The notes under the pieces are model-generated. The model ran no database searches. It was not told the DNA's origin and was given only the letters and a program-made list of their open reading frames with translations. Shown one piece after another: positions 30,290-38,666 of a stretch of 45,077 bases of DNA (positions within the stretch are counted from its first letter, which is position 1; every line of letters begins with the position of its first letter). A program made the translations under genes and the position numbers. Where the stretch lies: the NCBI GenBank assembly GCA_013306675.1, contig JABLUY010000275.1:1-45077 (forward strand), given 5' to 3'. This stretch comes from Thraustochytrium sp. TN22. Its lineage: Eukaryota > Sar > Bigyra > Thraustochytrida > Thraustochytriidae.

Positions 30290-30600
30290 AGTCCTGCGAA
30301 GAGTGAAAAGCGAAGACCGAGAGCGAGAGCGAGCGAGCAATACGAGAGTGAGAGATACGGGAGAGCGCGGAGCGCGTTTCTTTGCGAATTGACACAAACT
30401 GTTGCGACTGCTTCGTTGCAGTGGACGGTCGTAGCAGAGCCCGCCAGTGTAGGCTAAATGTACTTTTGTCCAGCAGAAAATTCACGAGCCCCCCCATTTT
30501 CCTTTTTTTCAGAATGATTTTCGCCCTGTGCATTGTGTGCCAGCGCCCTCCTTCCTTCCTTCCTTTCTTCCTTCCATCACATCGTCAATTACGCAGTAGA
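30290..30600. other. Convergent 3' region between UTP15 and TTL-like gene
   Basis: About 310 bp. Purine-rich GAGCGAGAGC sequence follows the UTP15 stop, and a CCTT tetranucleotide tract lies at about 30547-30572. No gene. Confidence 0.5.
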
Positions 30601-33600
30601 CTACATGTACTTTTTCAGCAAGAAATCTACGAGCTCCATCTCTTTGCCCTGAAAGTGTTGCAGCATCGGCTCCACATCGCCGAGCTTGCTCGGGTCGTGT
30701 CGCGCAAAGATCTGCCGCACACGATCGCGGTAGTCGTCCAGCGTGAGACCGTGCGCGTCACGCTCCAGCCCGCCACCACCGGCGCCGGCGCCGGCGCCCA
30801 CGCCAGCGATCTGGCTGGCACCGCCGCCTTCCCAGCCCGCATTTGCGCGCTGCGATGCTTGCTGCTGGATGTGCTGGTGCGCTGGCTGCGCCGCACGCGA
30901 CTTGATGAGCGACTGGATCTCCTCGTACTGCTGCATGGTTCGCAAAATAAAGCGCTCCTCATTGCCACGATAACGATCGAGGAGCATATCCACCTTGCCC
31001 AGCTTGTTCGGATCGTGCTCCGTGAAGATGTCGACCAACTTCTTACGGTAGTATTCGCGGCGCGCCGCCTGCGACGACGGCTGTACCTGAGTGCGCTGCG
31101 TCTGTACCGAGGGCTGCGCGTCCCACGAGCCTCCGCCCACAGACCCGGCCATGCCGCCGTAGCCGGGCCCGCCAATCGCGCTCAGCACGCCGGACGTTCG
31201 GCCCACGTGATGGCCCTCAACGCCGCCGCGCGTCTTGAGCCAGCACTGAAAGGAGTCGCCCACGTAGGTGAACCCCTCGCAGTGCGGGTGGATGGCGCAC
31301 GACGAGCAGCATGCGTGGTACGTGGAGGTGCGCAGCGGCTCAATGTCGAAGCCCACAATCTCTACGGACTCCTTGATGTCGAAGGACTTGCCTGCGCACA
31401 TGATGCGACGCACCTGGACCTCGAAGCTCGGCGGCGTGGCGGCGAAGCCTCGATCGCCACCCGCGTCGCGCGGTCTCTGCAAGAAGGCCTCCATCTCGTC
31501 CTGCATACTGTCGCTGCCGCCGCTGACTTGTTCGGCGGACGCTTGGCGACCTGCGCCCCGCACATCAGCGCGCATGCCGAAGCCAGGGTCCTCCCACTCC
31601 CTCTGCTGGAAAGCATGATCGCGCTCTGGCTCGCGTCGCAAGGAGGCCTGCGGTGGCGTCTGCAGTGGCGCCTGGTCCGCGTGCGACGCGTGGCCTGCAT
31701 GACTGGAGCCTCCGCAGTAGTCGCAGGTCGCGGCGCCGGCGCCATTCTGGTAACCGCAGACAGGACAGGCCCAGGCACTGCCAACAGGGGTCTCTGCGGC
31801 CGTCTGCACGAGTGCCTCCGAGAGGCGGCCGTCCCAGGGCATGAGCTCCTGAACGACGCGCTTGCCAAAGGTCTGGCGCTTGCGAAAGTCCTGGTACGAG
31901 GAGCGCTTGCAGACCTCCTGCACGACATCGTGCGCATGCACGGAAGACTCGGCGTCGAAGAGGACCTCGAAGGTGCCGAGGTCGACGTGGTCGAGCCAAG
32001 ACCCCCGCGTCCTGGCCTTGCGCTGCAGGTAGACCTGCTCTGCGATCTGCGCGGCTGTGGTCCCAAGTGCCTGCAGGCTGGCCCGCTTACAGGGCGAGGA
32101 GAGTTCCGGCGCGCCGAGCTGCGGGTCGCACGAGGGCGAGGCGTCGAGGAGCCAGACGTTCCAGTTGGCATCAATGGTAAAGTCGAAGCACAAATGCTGG
32201 AGCGCCCAGACGCCGGCCTCGTGCTCATGCTCGCGACGCAGCGCGTGCAGCACGAAGAGCATAATGCGCTTCATGTACGGCTTGAGCACGAGGTCGGTGT
32301 AGTGCAGCATCTCGGCGTTCTTGAAGGCGCCGTTCAGATAGCGCTGCAGGTCGTCGAGGCAGCCAAAGGCATCCTGTGCGCGCGCATTGAACTCTGGGTG
32401 CTCGCGCTGGCGCGAGGTGATGTTGACCAGGCGCGCGCGCGCCGCGGCGGACTTGGACGGGAAGCGCGCGTGCGGGCCGTCCAAACTGCGCAGCACGCCG
32501 CCGTCGTGGTAGAGCGCAACGAGTGGGCGCGAACTAACGACAAAGGCCCAGGAGCGCACCACGAAGCGACGGCCCTCCCATAGCAACGCGTTAGACTTGA
32601 AAGCCTGCACGATGAGGCCCTCCATGTCGTGGCCCCGCTTGCGCAGCGCCTTGATGGCCTTAACCGGGTTAGACGTGACGGCCGGCAGGCTCTGCGCGGC
32701 GGCCGCGGCCGTGAGCTCGTCAAGCGGCTTCTGGTGCTTGAGGATGAAGTCGCCGCGACCCGACGCTTTGTGCTCGGCTGCCTTGGCATCCAGCTCCGCC
32801 AGATCCGTGCCCGGGTTCACGACAAAGGTCCACGGCATGAAGTCTGAGTACTGGATGCAGTCGCGGTGGCGGTGCAGCTTGAGGTCAAACCACTGCAGGC
32901 GCTGGTCAAGCACGTCCTTGCGGCTGAGGTGTGCCACCCAGTTGGCGTCGCCGTAACAAAAGGCGCCGACGCTGCTCAGGTCTGCAATCTGGTTGAGCGC
33001 GCTGGCCAGCTCGGGGCCTTGGCACTCGAGGCCGGGCGCCAGCAGCCAGAGCGGGCCGCTCAGTACGGACCCCTCCGCGTAGCCGAGCTGCGAGAAGGCT
33101 GCGCGCAGCAGGCCTCTCGCATCGTCGCGGAGCGTGCCGGGCGCCGGCGTCTGCGGCGCCTTGCGCTTGCGGCCCATTCTGTGCGGCTCGCCCGCGTCTT
33201 GGGCGGCCGACGAGGCCTCGACAAGCGCGAAGCGATGGCGCCCTCGCAGCTCGTCTACCTTGGAGCGCAGTTCGGCGGCCGTGCGGTCCTTGTGCTCGCG
33301 CACGCGCTTGCGCTGATCCACCTGCTCCGGCGTCTGCTGCTCCTCGTGCTTGGCCTCGAAGCTGGCGAACTCGCGCGAGAAGCGCTCCTCCATGCGCGCG
33401 CGCACGCGCTCCTCGATGCGGTCATTCTCCGCCGCCAGCTCCTGAGCCTTGAGCCGCGACTCGATCACGCGGTCGCGTACCTGCACGTCCGCGTCCGCCG
33501 CGCGCAGCCAGCGGCCCGCCGCGGAGGCCGCCGTGTAGGTGACCCAGGCGGCCGCCAGCGCCAGCAGCGCTATCCTGCGCGTACGCCTCTTTCGCAGCCA

Positions 33601-33807
33601 CTTGTGGCGCCGCGCCTTGCGCCGCGCCAGCCTGCGCCACGTCTCCAGCCCGCGCTGCGCCGCCTCCGCGCCCTGCTGCGCAGCCGCCGCGCCGCGCAGC
33701 GCCGCCTGCCGCGCCACCGGTGCCAAGTTCGCCGCCGCTGCGGCCAGCGCGCGCCCGACCGCTGCGAACAGCGCCGCGGCGGCCGCGCCCGCGCTCTCCG
33801 CGCGCAT
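30601..33807 (-). CDS. Large membrane protein: TTL/ATP-grasp-like, RanBP2 zinc finger, PAN domain, tandem HDPxKLG repeats
   Basis: A protein of 1068 residues in one exon. The order is: Ala-rich N-terminus; basic stretch (about 58-77); membrane segment (about 78-96); coiled coil (about 105-190); a TTL/ATP-grasp-like region (about 310-565) with RRFVVRSWAFVV near 410 and FDFTIDANWNVWLLDASPS near 545. A RanBP2-type finger (about 677-697, W-x-C-x2-C-x10-C-x2-C) follows, then a PAN/Apple-like domain (about 790-875) with several Cys (CCSSCAIHPHCEGFTY). Two copies of a roughly 45-residue repeat end the protein (about 917-962 and 1021-1068). TTL relatives ligate amino acids to protein tails using ATP. 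The basic flank predicts a type II protein with the enzyme in the lumen, which is unusual. Substrate unknown. The start at 33807 is the first ATG in frame. Confidence 0.75.
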   Translation of the reverse strand: MRAESAGAAAAALFAAVGRALAAAAANLAPVARQAALRGAAAAQQGAEAAQRGLETWRRLARRKARRHKWLRKRRTRRIALLALAAAWVTYTAASAAGRWLRAADADVQVRDRVIESRLKAQELAAENDRIEERVRARMEERFSREFASFEAKHEEQQTPEQVDQRKRVREHKDRTAAELRSKVDELRGRHRFALVEASSAAQDAGEPHRMGRKRKAPQTPAPGTLRDDARGLLRAAFSQLGYAEGSVLSGPLWLLAPGLECQGPELASALNQIADLSSVGAFCYGDANWVAHLSRKDVLDQRLQWFDLKLHRHRDCIQYSDFMPWTFVVNPGTDLAELDAKAAEHKASGRGDFILKHQKPLDELTAAAAAQSLPAVTSNPVKAIKALRKRGHDMEGLIVQAFKSNALLWEGRRFVVRSWAFVVSSRPLVALYHDGGVLRSLDGPHARFPSKSAAARARLVNITSRQREHPEFNARAQDAFGCLDDLQRYLNGAFKNAEMLHYTDLVLKPYMKRIMLFVLHALRREHEHEAGVWALQHLCFDFTIDANWNVWLLDASPSCDPQLGAPELSSPCKRASLQALGTTAAQIAEQVYLQRKARTRGSWLDHVDLGTFEVLFDAESSVHAHDVVQEVCKRSSYQDFRKRQTFGKRVVQELMPWDGRLSEALVQTAAETPVGSAWACPVCGYQNGAGAATCDYCGGSSHAGHASHADQAPLQTPPQASLRREPERDHAFQQREWEDPGFGMRADVRGAGRQASAEQVSGGSDSMQDEMEAFLQRPRDAGGDRGFAATPPSFEVQVRRIMCAGKSFDIKESVEIVGFDIEPLRTSTYHACCSSCAIHPHCEGFTYVGDSFQCWLKTRGGVEGHHVGRTSGVLSAIGGPGYGGMAGSVGGGSWDAQPSVQTQRTQVQPSSQAARREYYRKKLVDIFTEHDPNKLGKVDMLLDRYRGNEERFILRTMQQYEEIQSLIKSRAAQPAHQHIQQQASQRANAGWEGGGASQIAGVGAGAGAGGGGLERDAHGLTLDDYRDRVRQIFARHDPSKLGDVEPMLQHFQGKEMELVDFLLKKYM

Positions 33808-34576
33808 GCCGCCCGCCCCCTGCAGCCGCGCCGCGCCGCGCCGCGCCGCCGCTGCGCTGCTGCGCGCAGCCGCGTCGCCGCTCTGGCCGTCGGCGGCGCT
33901 CCTCCAAGTCGTGCTTCATCGTCGTACATGTCAAGTCCCCGTCACACGGTCGCGCGTGCATGCATCCGATGGCAGGTCAAGTCCTCTCCATCGTGCACGT
34001 CGCTGGGCCTTTCTTTCTACAAGACGTTTGAGCCGATGCATTGCGTCTCTCCCTCCCTGCGTCTCTGTCTAGTTCGTTGCTCGGCTCGCTGGGACCAAGC
34101 GTCACGGTCGCGCGTGCGTGCATCCGATGGGCAGGTCAAAATCCTCTCCGACGTGCGCGTCGCTGGGTCTTTCTTTCTACAAGACGTTTCAGCCGATGCA
34201 TTGCGTCTCTCCCTCCCTGCGTCTCTGTCTACCTTACGCTAGTTAGTTGCCCGGCCCGCTCGGCCCAAGCTCCCGTTCACGCTGCCACTTGGTGCCGAGA
34301 CGCAGAGACAGCAGCTCGCTTGCTGTCAATCCAAGGCCTAGCTCTAGCTAGCAGGCTAGCAAGCTGGCACTCCGCCCGATTCTCTTCTCCAGAGCGCGTC
34401 CTCTTTTCTTCGTCTTCGTCTCCATCCTCGCGTCTTCGTCTCCGCCCTCGCGTCCTTGTCCTCGTCCTCGTCCTCGTTCTACTAGTGCGCCAGCTCTGGC
34501 CTCAGCTGCCTGACTGCGCCGACGCCGAGCGAGCGGCAGACTCGGAGCGGCGGGCGCACGCGGCGCGCGCGGGAAG
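33808..34576. promoter_or_regulatory. Divergent intergenic region between TTL-like gene and SDHAF4
   Basis: About 770 bp holding a direct repeat of roughly 160 bp (33943-34101 and 34103-34271), then CTAG-rich sequence (about 34337-34365) and a CGTCTTCGTCTC-type repeat (about 34410-34475). Probably carries promoters for both genes. Confidence 0.5.
33943..34271. repeat. Direct tandem duplication, about 160-bp unit
   Basis: Copy A (33943-about 34101) and copy B (34103-about 34271) start CACGGTCGCGCGTGC and share TTTCTTTCTACAAGACGTTT and GCGTCTCTCCCTCCCTGCGT with scattered mismatches. Copy B has an extra CCTTACGCTA near 34232. Confidence 0.9.
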
Positions 34577-34933
34577 ATGCTGCGGGCGGCGGTGGGCGCG
34601 GCGCGCGCGCGGGGGCTGCACGGGAGCGCGGCGCTGAGGCTGGCGGAGGGCGACGGCAAGCGCTCCATCTTCGACAAGTTTAGCCGCTTCGCGCGCGTCG
34701 ACCGCCGCGACGCCGGCCTGGACTCGCTGCTGGACGCCGAGGCGGAGGCCGACAAGGCCGCCGCGACGGCGCCTGCGCAGGAGGCAGCGGGCGGCGACGG
34801 CGTCGAGGACGATGACGATGACTTCGTGGATATGTTCAACCCGGAGACGGGCGAGTGGAACGGCCCGCGCTATGGCGAGCCCACCAAGTACGGAGACTGG
34901 GCGCAGAAGGGCCGCTGCACGGACTTTAGCTAA
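34577..34933 (+). CDS. SDHAF4: Succinate dehydrogenase assembly factor 4
   Basis: A protein of 118 residues. The C-terminal signature NPETGEWNGPRYGEPTKYGD, then W-x-x-KGRC-x-DF, is diagnostic of SDHAF4 (yeast Sdh8, DUF1674). This mitochondrial matrix chaperone binds flavinylated SdhA and helps assemble complex II. The N-terminus (MLRAAVGAARARGLHGSAAL) is a good transit peptide. The middle is acidic (VEDDDDDFVDMF). Length is typical for the family, and the ATG at 34577 is the only sensible start. It converges on the GT60 gene, with about 390 bp between stops. Confidence 0.93.
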   Translation: MLRAAVGAARARGLHGSAALRLAEGDGKRSIFDKFSRFARVDRRDAGLDSLLDAEAEADKAAATAPAQEAAGGDGVEDDDDDFVDMFNPETGEWNGPRYGEPTKYGDWAQKGRCTDFS

Positions 34934-35068
34934 CTTAAGTATGGCAGTGAGTGAGTAGCAGACTTAGAATATTCATTGCTCGAATGAAAGACGGCCTGTT
35001 CACAACGCAAAGGACCTTCTTCATTGGCGCTCATGCGGAGTGAATCGTGGCCATGAGAAGGTGTGATG

Positions 35069-35128
<60 letters not shown>

Positions 35129-35321
35129 CTCTCTCGCTCTCTCTCTCTCGCTCTCTCTCTCCAGGAAAGCGATCGCCTGCGTCTCGCTTCCGCTCCCCGT
35201 TCGACTCTCCGTCCTGCCTGCCCTTGGCGCCGGGGTCGCTTGCTGGCCGCGCTTGCCTTTCCCTCGCTCTCACTCCCCGTGCAGCTCCTTGCCAGCGCCC
35301 TTTCGGGAGCTGCCTTGGCTA
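34934..35321. other. Convergent 3' region with CT microsatellite
   Basis: A nearly pure CT dinucleotide tract lies at about 35071-35160 (interrupted by GCT and GCTC). No gene. Confidence 0.7.
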
Positions 35322-37661
35322 CTAGACCGAGTCGTCCAACTCGTCCTGCTCGCTCGCAGCAGCGGCCACAGCAGCGAGGGCGTCCTCCCGATCCTTGCGA
35401 TCTTCTTCATCGACATCCGCAGAGGGGTTCGACGGCGAGTGTTCCTGAGCCTCGTTGACGTTGTCGTCAACGACGGTCTCATGGAGCGCCGGCCAAGGTG
35501 CGGCGGTCTCGCCAGGTGGACACGAGCCAGAGGTGGCCATGCTGTTGTACGGGGAGATGATGGGTGAGGTGGGAGTGTGCGCCGCAGGCGAGAGGCTGAT
35601 CTCACTAGCAACGATGTCGTTGGTTTTGGACAAAAAGTCCTCCGTGGAGGCGCGCACGCGGTCCAGCGTAGTGCAGCAAAAGCGGCGTATCTCGCGCGTA
35701 GTGCGGTACGGGCAGTCCCTGCCGGCCGGGTAGAACGGGGTGGAGAAGACATAGGGCACCCACTTGATGTGGCCGAGCTCGTTGCAGCTGCTGGAGGCGG
35801 AGGCCTCGCGCAGATTAACCTTGGAGAAGGCCTCGTACTGCTCGATGGTGCGCACGGAGCCGAGGCCGAAGAGGGCGACGTCCTGCATGGCGGCGACGGA
35901 GACGCTCGGGTTGATGTGCGTGAGAGGGAGCCCGAGCACGGAGCGCCAGCGAGCGGTTGTCTGCGAGGCCATGTTACGCTTCTGCTTGCTGGAGAGCGAG
36001 GCAAAGTCGCGGTTGCGCGGCGCCCTGCCGCGCAGAGGCTTGGTGTCCTTGTCGTAATAATGGTAGACAAAGTTGCGCTTGGGCCCGTACAGGTCGTAGC
36101 CCGAGGTGAAGAGGCGCACTGCACGATTGAATTCCTCGCCGCCAAAGAGGTAGCTCATGTACGGGTCGTAGGGTACATTGAGGTTGGCGTGGCACTTGGA
36201 GAAGCTGGTGCCGGCACCAAAGAACGGGATAAGGAAGGGATTGCGACCCGGATGCACGTTGATGGCGGAGTTGCCTCCGTGCACCACCTCCTTGTCTTGA
36301 GAAAACTTGGTGGAGCACCGCTGCGGCGAGTTGCGCTGGTCATGGCGGTCGCGCACCATGTTTGGGTAGGCGGTGATGACGGCCATCTCGTTCTCCGTGA
36401 GCAGCCAGTCCTCGATGGCGATCACGTCCCAGTTCTCCTCGAAGGCGCTGTGCGCGTCGGCCTGCAGGCAGAACTCCTCGTCGTGAATGAGTAGGTTTTG
36501 CCGGTAGCGCGCCGGCATGACCCCGCGCGCGCGGTCAAGCGGCACGGAGTCAATGCGGACCTGGTCGCGGCGGCACGCCGCGCCTGGGTCCGTCTCTGCC
36601 AGCTGCGCGCAGTAGTCTTCGATGCAGTTGAAAGGGTCGTCCGCGGAGTTCTGCTCGATGGCGATGGCCACCACACGGTCCGGGTACTTGGCGTTCGAAA
36701 AGGCCTCAAAGAGGGTGTTGCCGCACAGCGGGTCGCGAAAGGCGGCCAGGAGCACGGCAATTGTCTGCTCGTGCTGCTCGCCGACCAGCTGCGGCGGCGG
36801 GGGCATGAGCTCGTCGTAGTTGCCCATGTCGCTGCGCATGCGATTGCCGTTCCAGCGCGACCAGTAGCCCTTGTACAGCTGCTTGTAGTCGCCGTCGTCG
36901 AACTTGAAGAGGCTCTCACGCTCCAAGAGGAGGATGGTCATCTTGCGCGCCGCGTCGCGCAGTTCCACTCGCATGTCCTTGCCGCGTCGAACCTGCAGAA
37001 AGCGGAAGCGCGCGTCCTGCTCGTCCTTGACCTCCACCCACGCGCCATCCTGCTCGTCCACCATCACGTAGTGCGTCGAGCCGGACACGTCCTGCCACAC
37101 AAACTTGCTGCGGCGCAGGTCGAAGCTGGGCGTCTCAAGGTCGTCGCCCTCCTCTTCGTCATCGTCGTCGTCCCGCTCCTCGAGCTTGTGGAGCTCTGAC
37201 TTGGCCAGGGCCTGCTGCGCCTTGCCGCGGAGCCGCTGCGCCTGTCGCCGGGCCGAGACGGCAAAGGACCCGAGCGGCGGGTCGTCATCCTCGTCGCCGG
37301 CTCCGGCTCCGGCGCTGCCGGCGCTGCCACTGCCGCCAGGGCTGCCGTCGGCGCCCGAGCTCTTGCTCGGCTTGTCCGTGACCCTGCCCGCCGACGCGGC
37401 GCCCCAGGACGCCTGGGCCCGTATCTGCGAGAGGCGCTGCTGCAGGCTGCCGTAAATATCGCCGCCGCCCACGTGCCACATGAGCAGGCCCGTGTTCACG
37501 AAGAAGAGCAGCACCATGAGGCCGAAGGCCATCACCAGCCCACGCCGCGTCGGCGACACGCCGGCCAGGAGGCCGGCGCCCGCGCCCGCGCCCGTGCCCG
37601 CGCCCGCGCCGCCCGCTGCGCCGCGCCGCCCATAACGGCGGCCGCTCTCGCCGCGCCCCAT
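35322..37661 (-). CDS. GT60-family hydroxyproline/mucin-type GlcNAc-transferase, type II membrane protein
   Basis: A protein of 779 residues. A Gly/Ala-rich tail precedes a membrane segment (about 41-62), then a low-complexity acidic stem to about 175. The catalytic region (about 299-560) matches family GT60, which includes Skp1-hydroxyproline GlcNAc-transferase Gnt1 and trypanosome mucin GlcNAc-transferases. Visible motifs are TIAVLLAAFRDPLCGNTLFE at 300, FSNAKYPDRVVAIAIEQ, RARGVMPARYRQNLL, and the metal-binding DxH (D402-x-H404, in FCLQADAHSAF), followed by ITAYPNM. Dictyostelium Gnt1 is cytosolic, so the membrane anchor favours a Golgi role on secreted proteins. The C-terminal 200 residues are partly conserved and partly acidic low complexity. 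Start is the ATG at 37661. The acceptor amino acid (Hyp, Ser or Thr) cannot be decided. Confidence 0.85.
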   Translation of the reverse strand: MGRGESGRRYGRRGAAGGAGAGTGAGAGAGLLAGVSPTRRGLVMAFGLMVLLFFVNTGLLMWHVGGGDIYGSLQQRLSQIRAQASWGAASAGRVTDKPSKSSGADGSPGGSGSAGSAGAGAGDEDDDPPLGSFAVSARRQAQRLRGKAQQALAKSELHKLEERDDDDDEEEGDDLETPSFDLRRSKFVWQDVSGSTHYVMVDEQDGAWVEVKDEQDARFRFLQVRRGKDMRVELRDAARKMTILLLERESLFKFDDGDYKQLYKGYWSRWNGNRMRSDMGNYDELMPPPPQLVGEQHEQTIAVLLAAFRDPLCGNTLFEAFSNAKYPDRVVAIAIEQNSADDPFNCIEDYCAQLAETDPGAACRRDQVRIDSVPLDRARGVMPARYRQNLLIHDEEFCLQADAHSAFEENWDVIAIEDWLLTENEMAVITAYPNMVRDRHDQRNSPQRCSTKFSQDKEVVHGGNSAINVHPGRNPFLIPFFGAGTSFSKCHANLNVPYDPYMSYLFGGEEFNRAVRLFTSGYDLYGPKRNFVYHYYDKDTKPLRGRAPRNRDFASLSSKQKRNMASQTTARWRSVLGLPLTHINPSVSVAAMQDVALFGLGSVRTIEQYEAFSKVNLREASASSSCNELGHIKWVPYVFSTPFYPAGRDCPYRTTREIRRFCCTTLDRVRASTEDFLSKTNDIVASEISLSPAAHTPTSPIISPYNSMATSGSCPPGETAAPWPALHETVVDDNVNEAQEHSPSNPSADVDEEDRKDREDALAAVAAAASEQDELDDSV

Positions 37662-38326
37662 GCCGCCCTGCCGCCGCGGCCGCTCCGGCGGCCCGCGGCC
37701 GCCCGCCAGGCCTCCCTCCAGCGCGCCCGCGGCCGCCGCCGCCCGCGCCGCCGCGCCGCCGCGCCGCCGGCCCCCGCGCGCCGCGACTCGGCTCGCTTTG
37801 CCGTGCCGCCCAGGACGCCCACCTTCCTCGTCGACGTGGCGTACTAGGCCTAGCTAGCGGCAAAGCACGGCGCGCTGCTCTTCGGGCGCTGGCAGTGCCA
37901 TTGGCACGCACTGCGCCACGTCTTGAAGAAGGCCCGTCCTGCCAGAGGCGCTCAGCCTCCAGCTCTGCGCTGCTCACGCATGTGCTGGAGCACGCGCTCA
38001 GCCCGTGGAACAACATCGCGGCGACCTGTACGAGGCCTGCCACCATGTCGCAAATGGTAGTATGAGCTAGCTTGCTTGGCCGCGGCAGCGCTGCGTGCCG
38101 CCTTGGGCCCGCCTTGGTCGCTGGAGCAATGCTTGCCTGTCCTACGTCTGGTTCTTCGGCGCCGCTGCGGCAGGTTTTCGGGGTCGTGGTCGTCGTCGTC
38201 TAGGTCTACGAGCCCACCTTGGTCCCTCGTTCTCCACGCCGAGGTGCAGGCGGTCCAAGGGGAGGTGGTCGAGCCGTGGATGTGGATGTGGATACAGATG
38301 CGGATGCGGATCCAGATGTGGAGCAG

Positions 38327-38366
<40 letters not shown>

Positions 38367-38666
38367 TAAAGCACGAGCTCGAGCAGCAGCAGCTGCTGCT
38401 GCTGCTGCAGCACCAGGCGGCGCGGTCTTCAAGTTCAAGTTCAAGGCGGCCGTGGACTTGCGGCCTGCAAAAACGCCGCGGACTCGGTCGCGGCGCGGCG
38501 GGCGCGCGGCGGCGGGCACGGGCGCGGGCGCGGCGCGACGGCGTCGCTGGGTGCGCGCGCGGGCGCCGCTGCGCGGGCGGCGGCGGCGTCGGCGGTGGCG
38601 GCGGGGCCGCAGCTGCTGCGCGCGGCGGGGCGCGGGTGGCGCGGGCTGGCGACGGGGCCGGGCGAG
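37662..38666. promoter_or_regulatory. Divergent region between GT60 and the CCA enzyme, with hexamer repeats
   Basis: About 1 kb. A GGATGT/GGATGC-like then GAGCAC hexamer array runs from about 38274 to 38372. An inverted CAGCAGCAGCTGCTGCTG sequence near 38383-38400 could form a hairpin. A GGCAGTGCCATTGGCAC sequence lies at about 37890. The CCA frame is open without ATG from 38370 to 38666 and looks like a mitochondrial leader near its end. Confidence 0.55.

Noticed and set aside
30382-32583. 733-codon plus-strand open frame
   Set aside because: Antisense shadow of the TTL-like gene, which has clear domains on the minus strand.
35071-35160. CT tract as a possible CRISPR or structured element
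   Set aside because: Simple dinucleotide microsatellite without spacers; CRISPR arrays are not expected in a nuclear genome.
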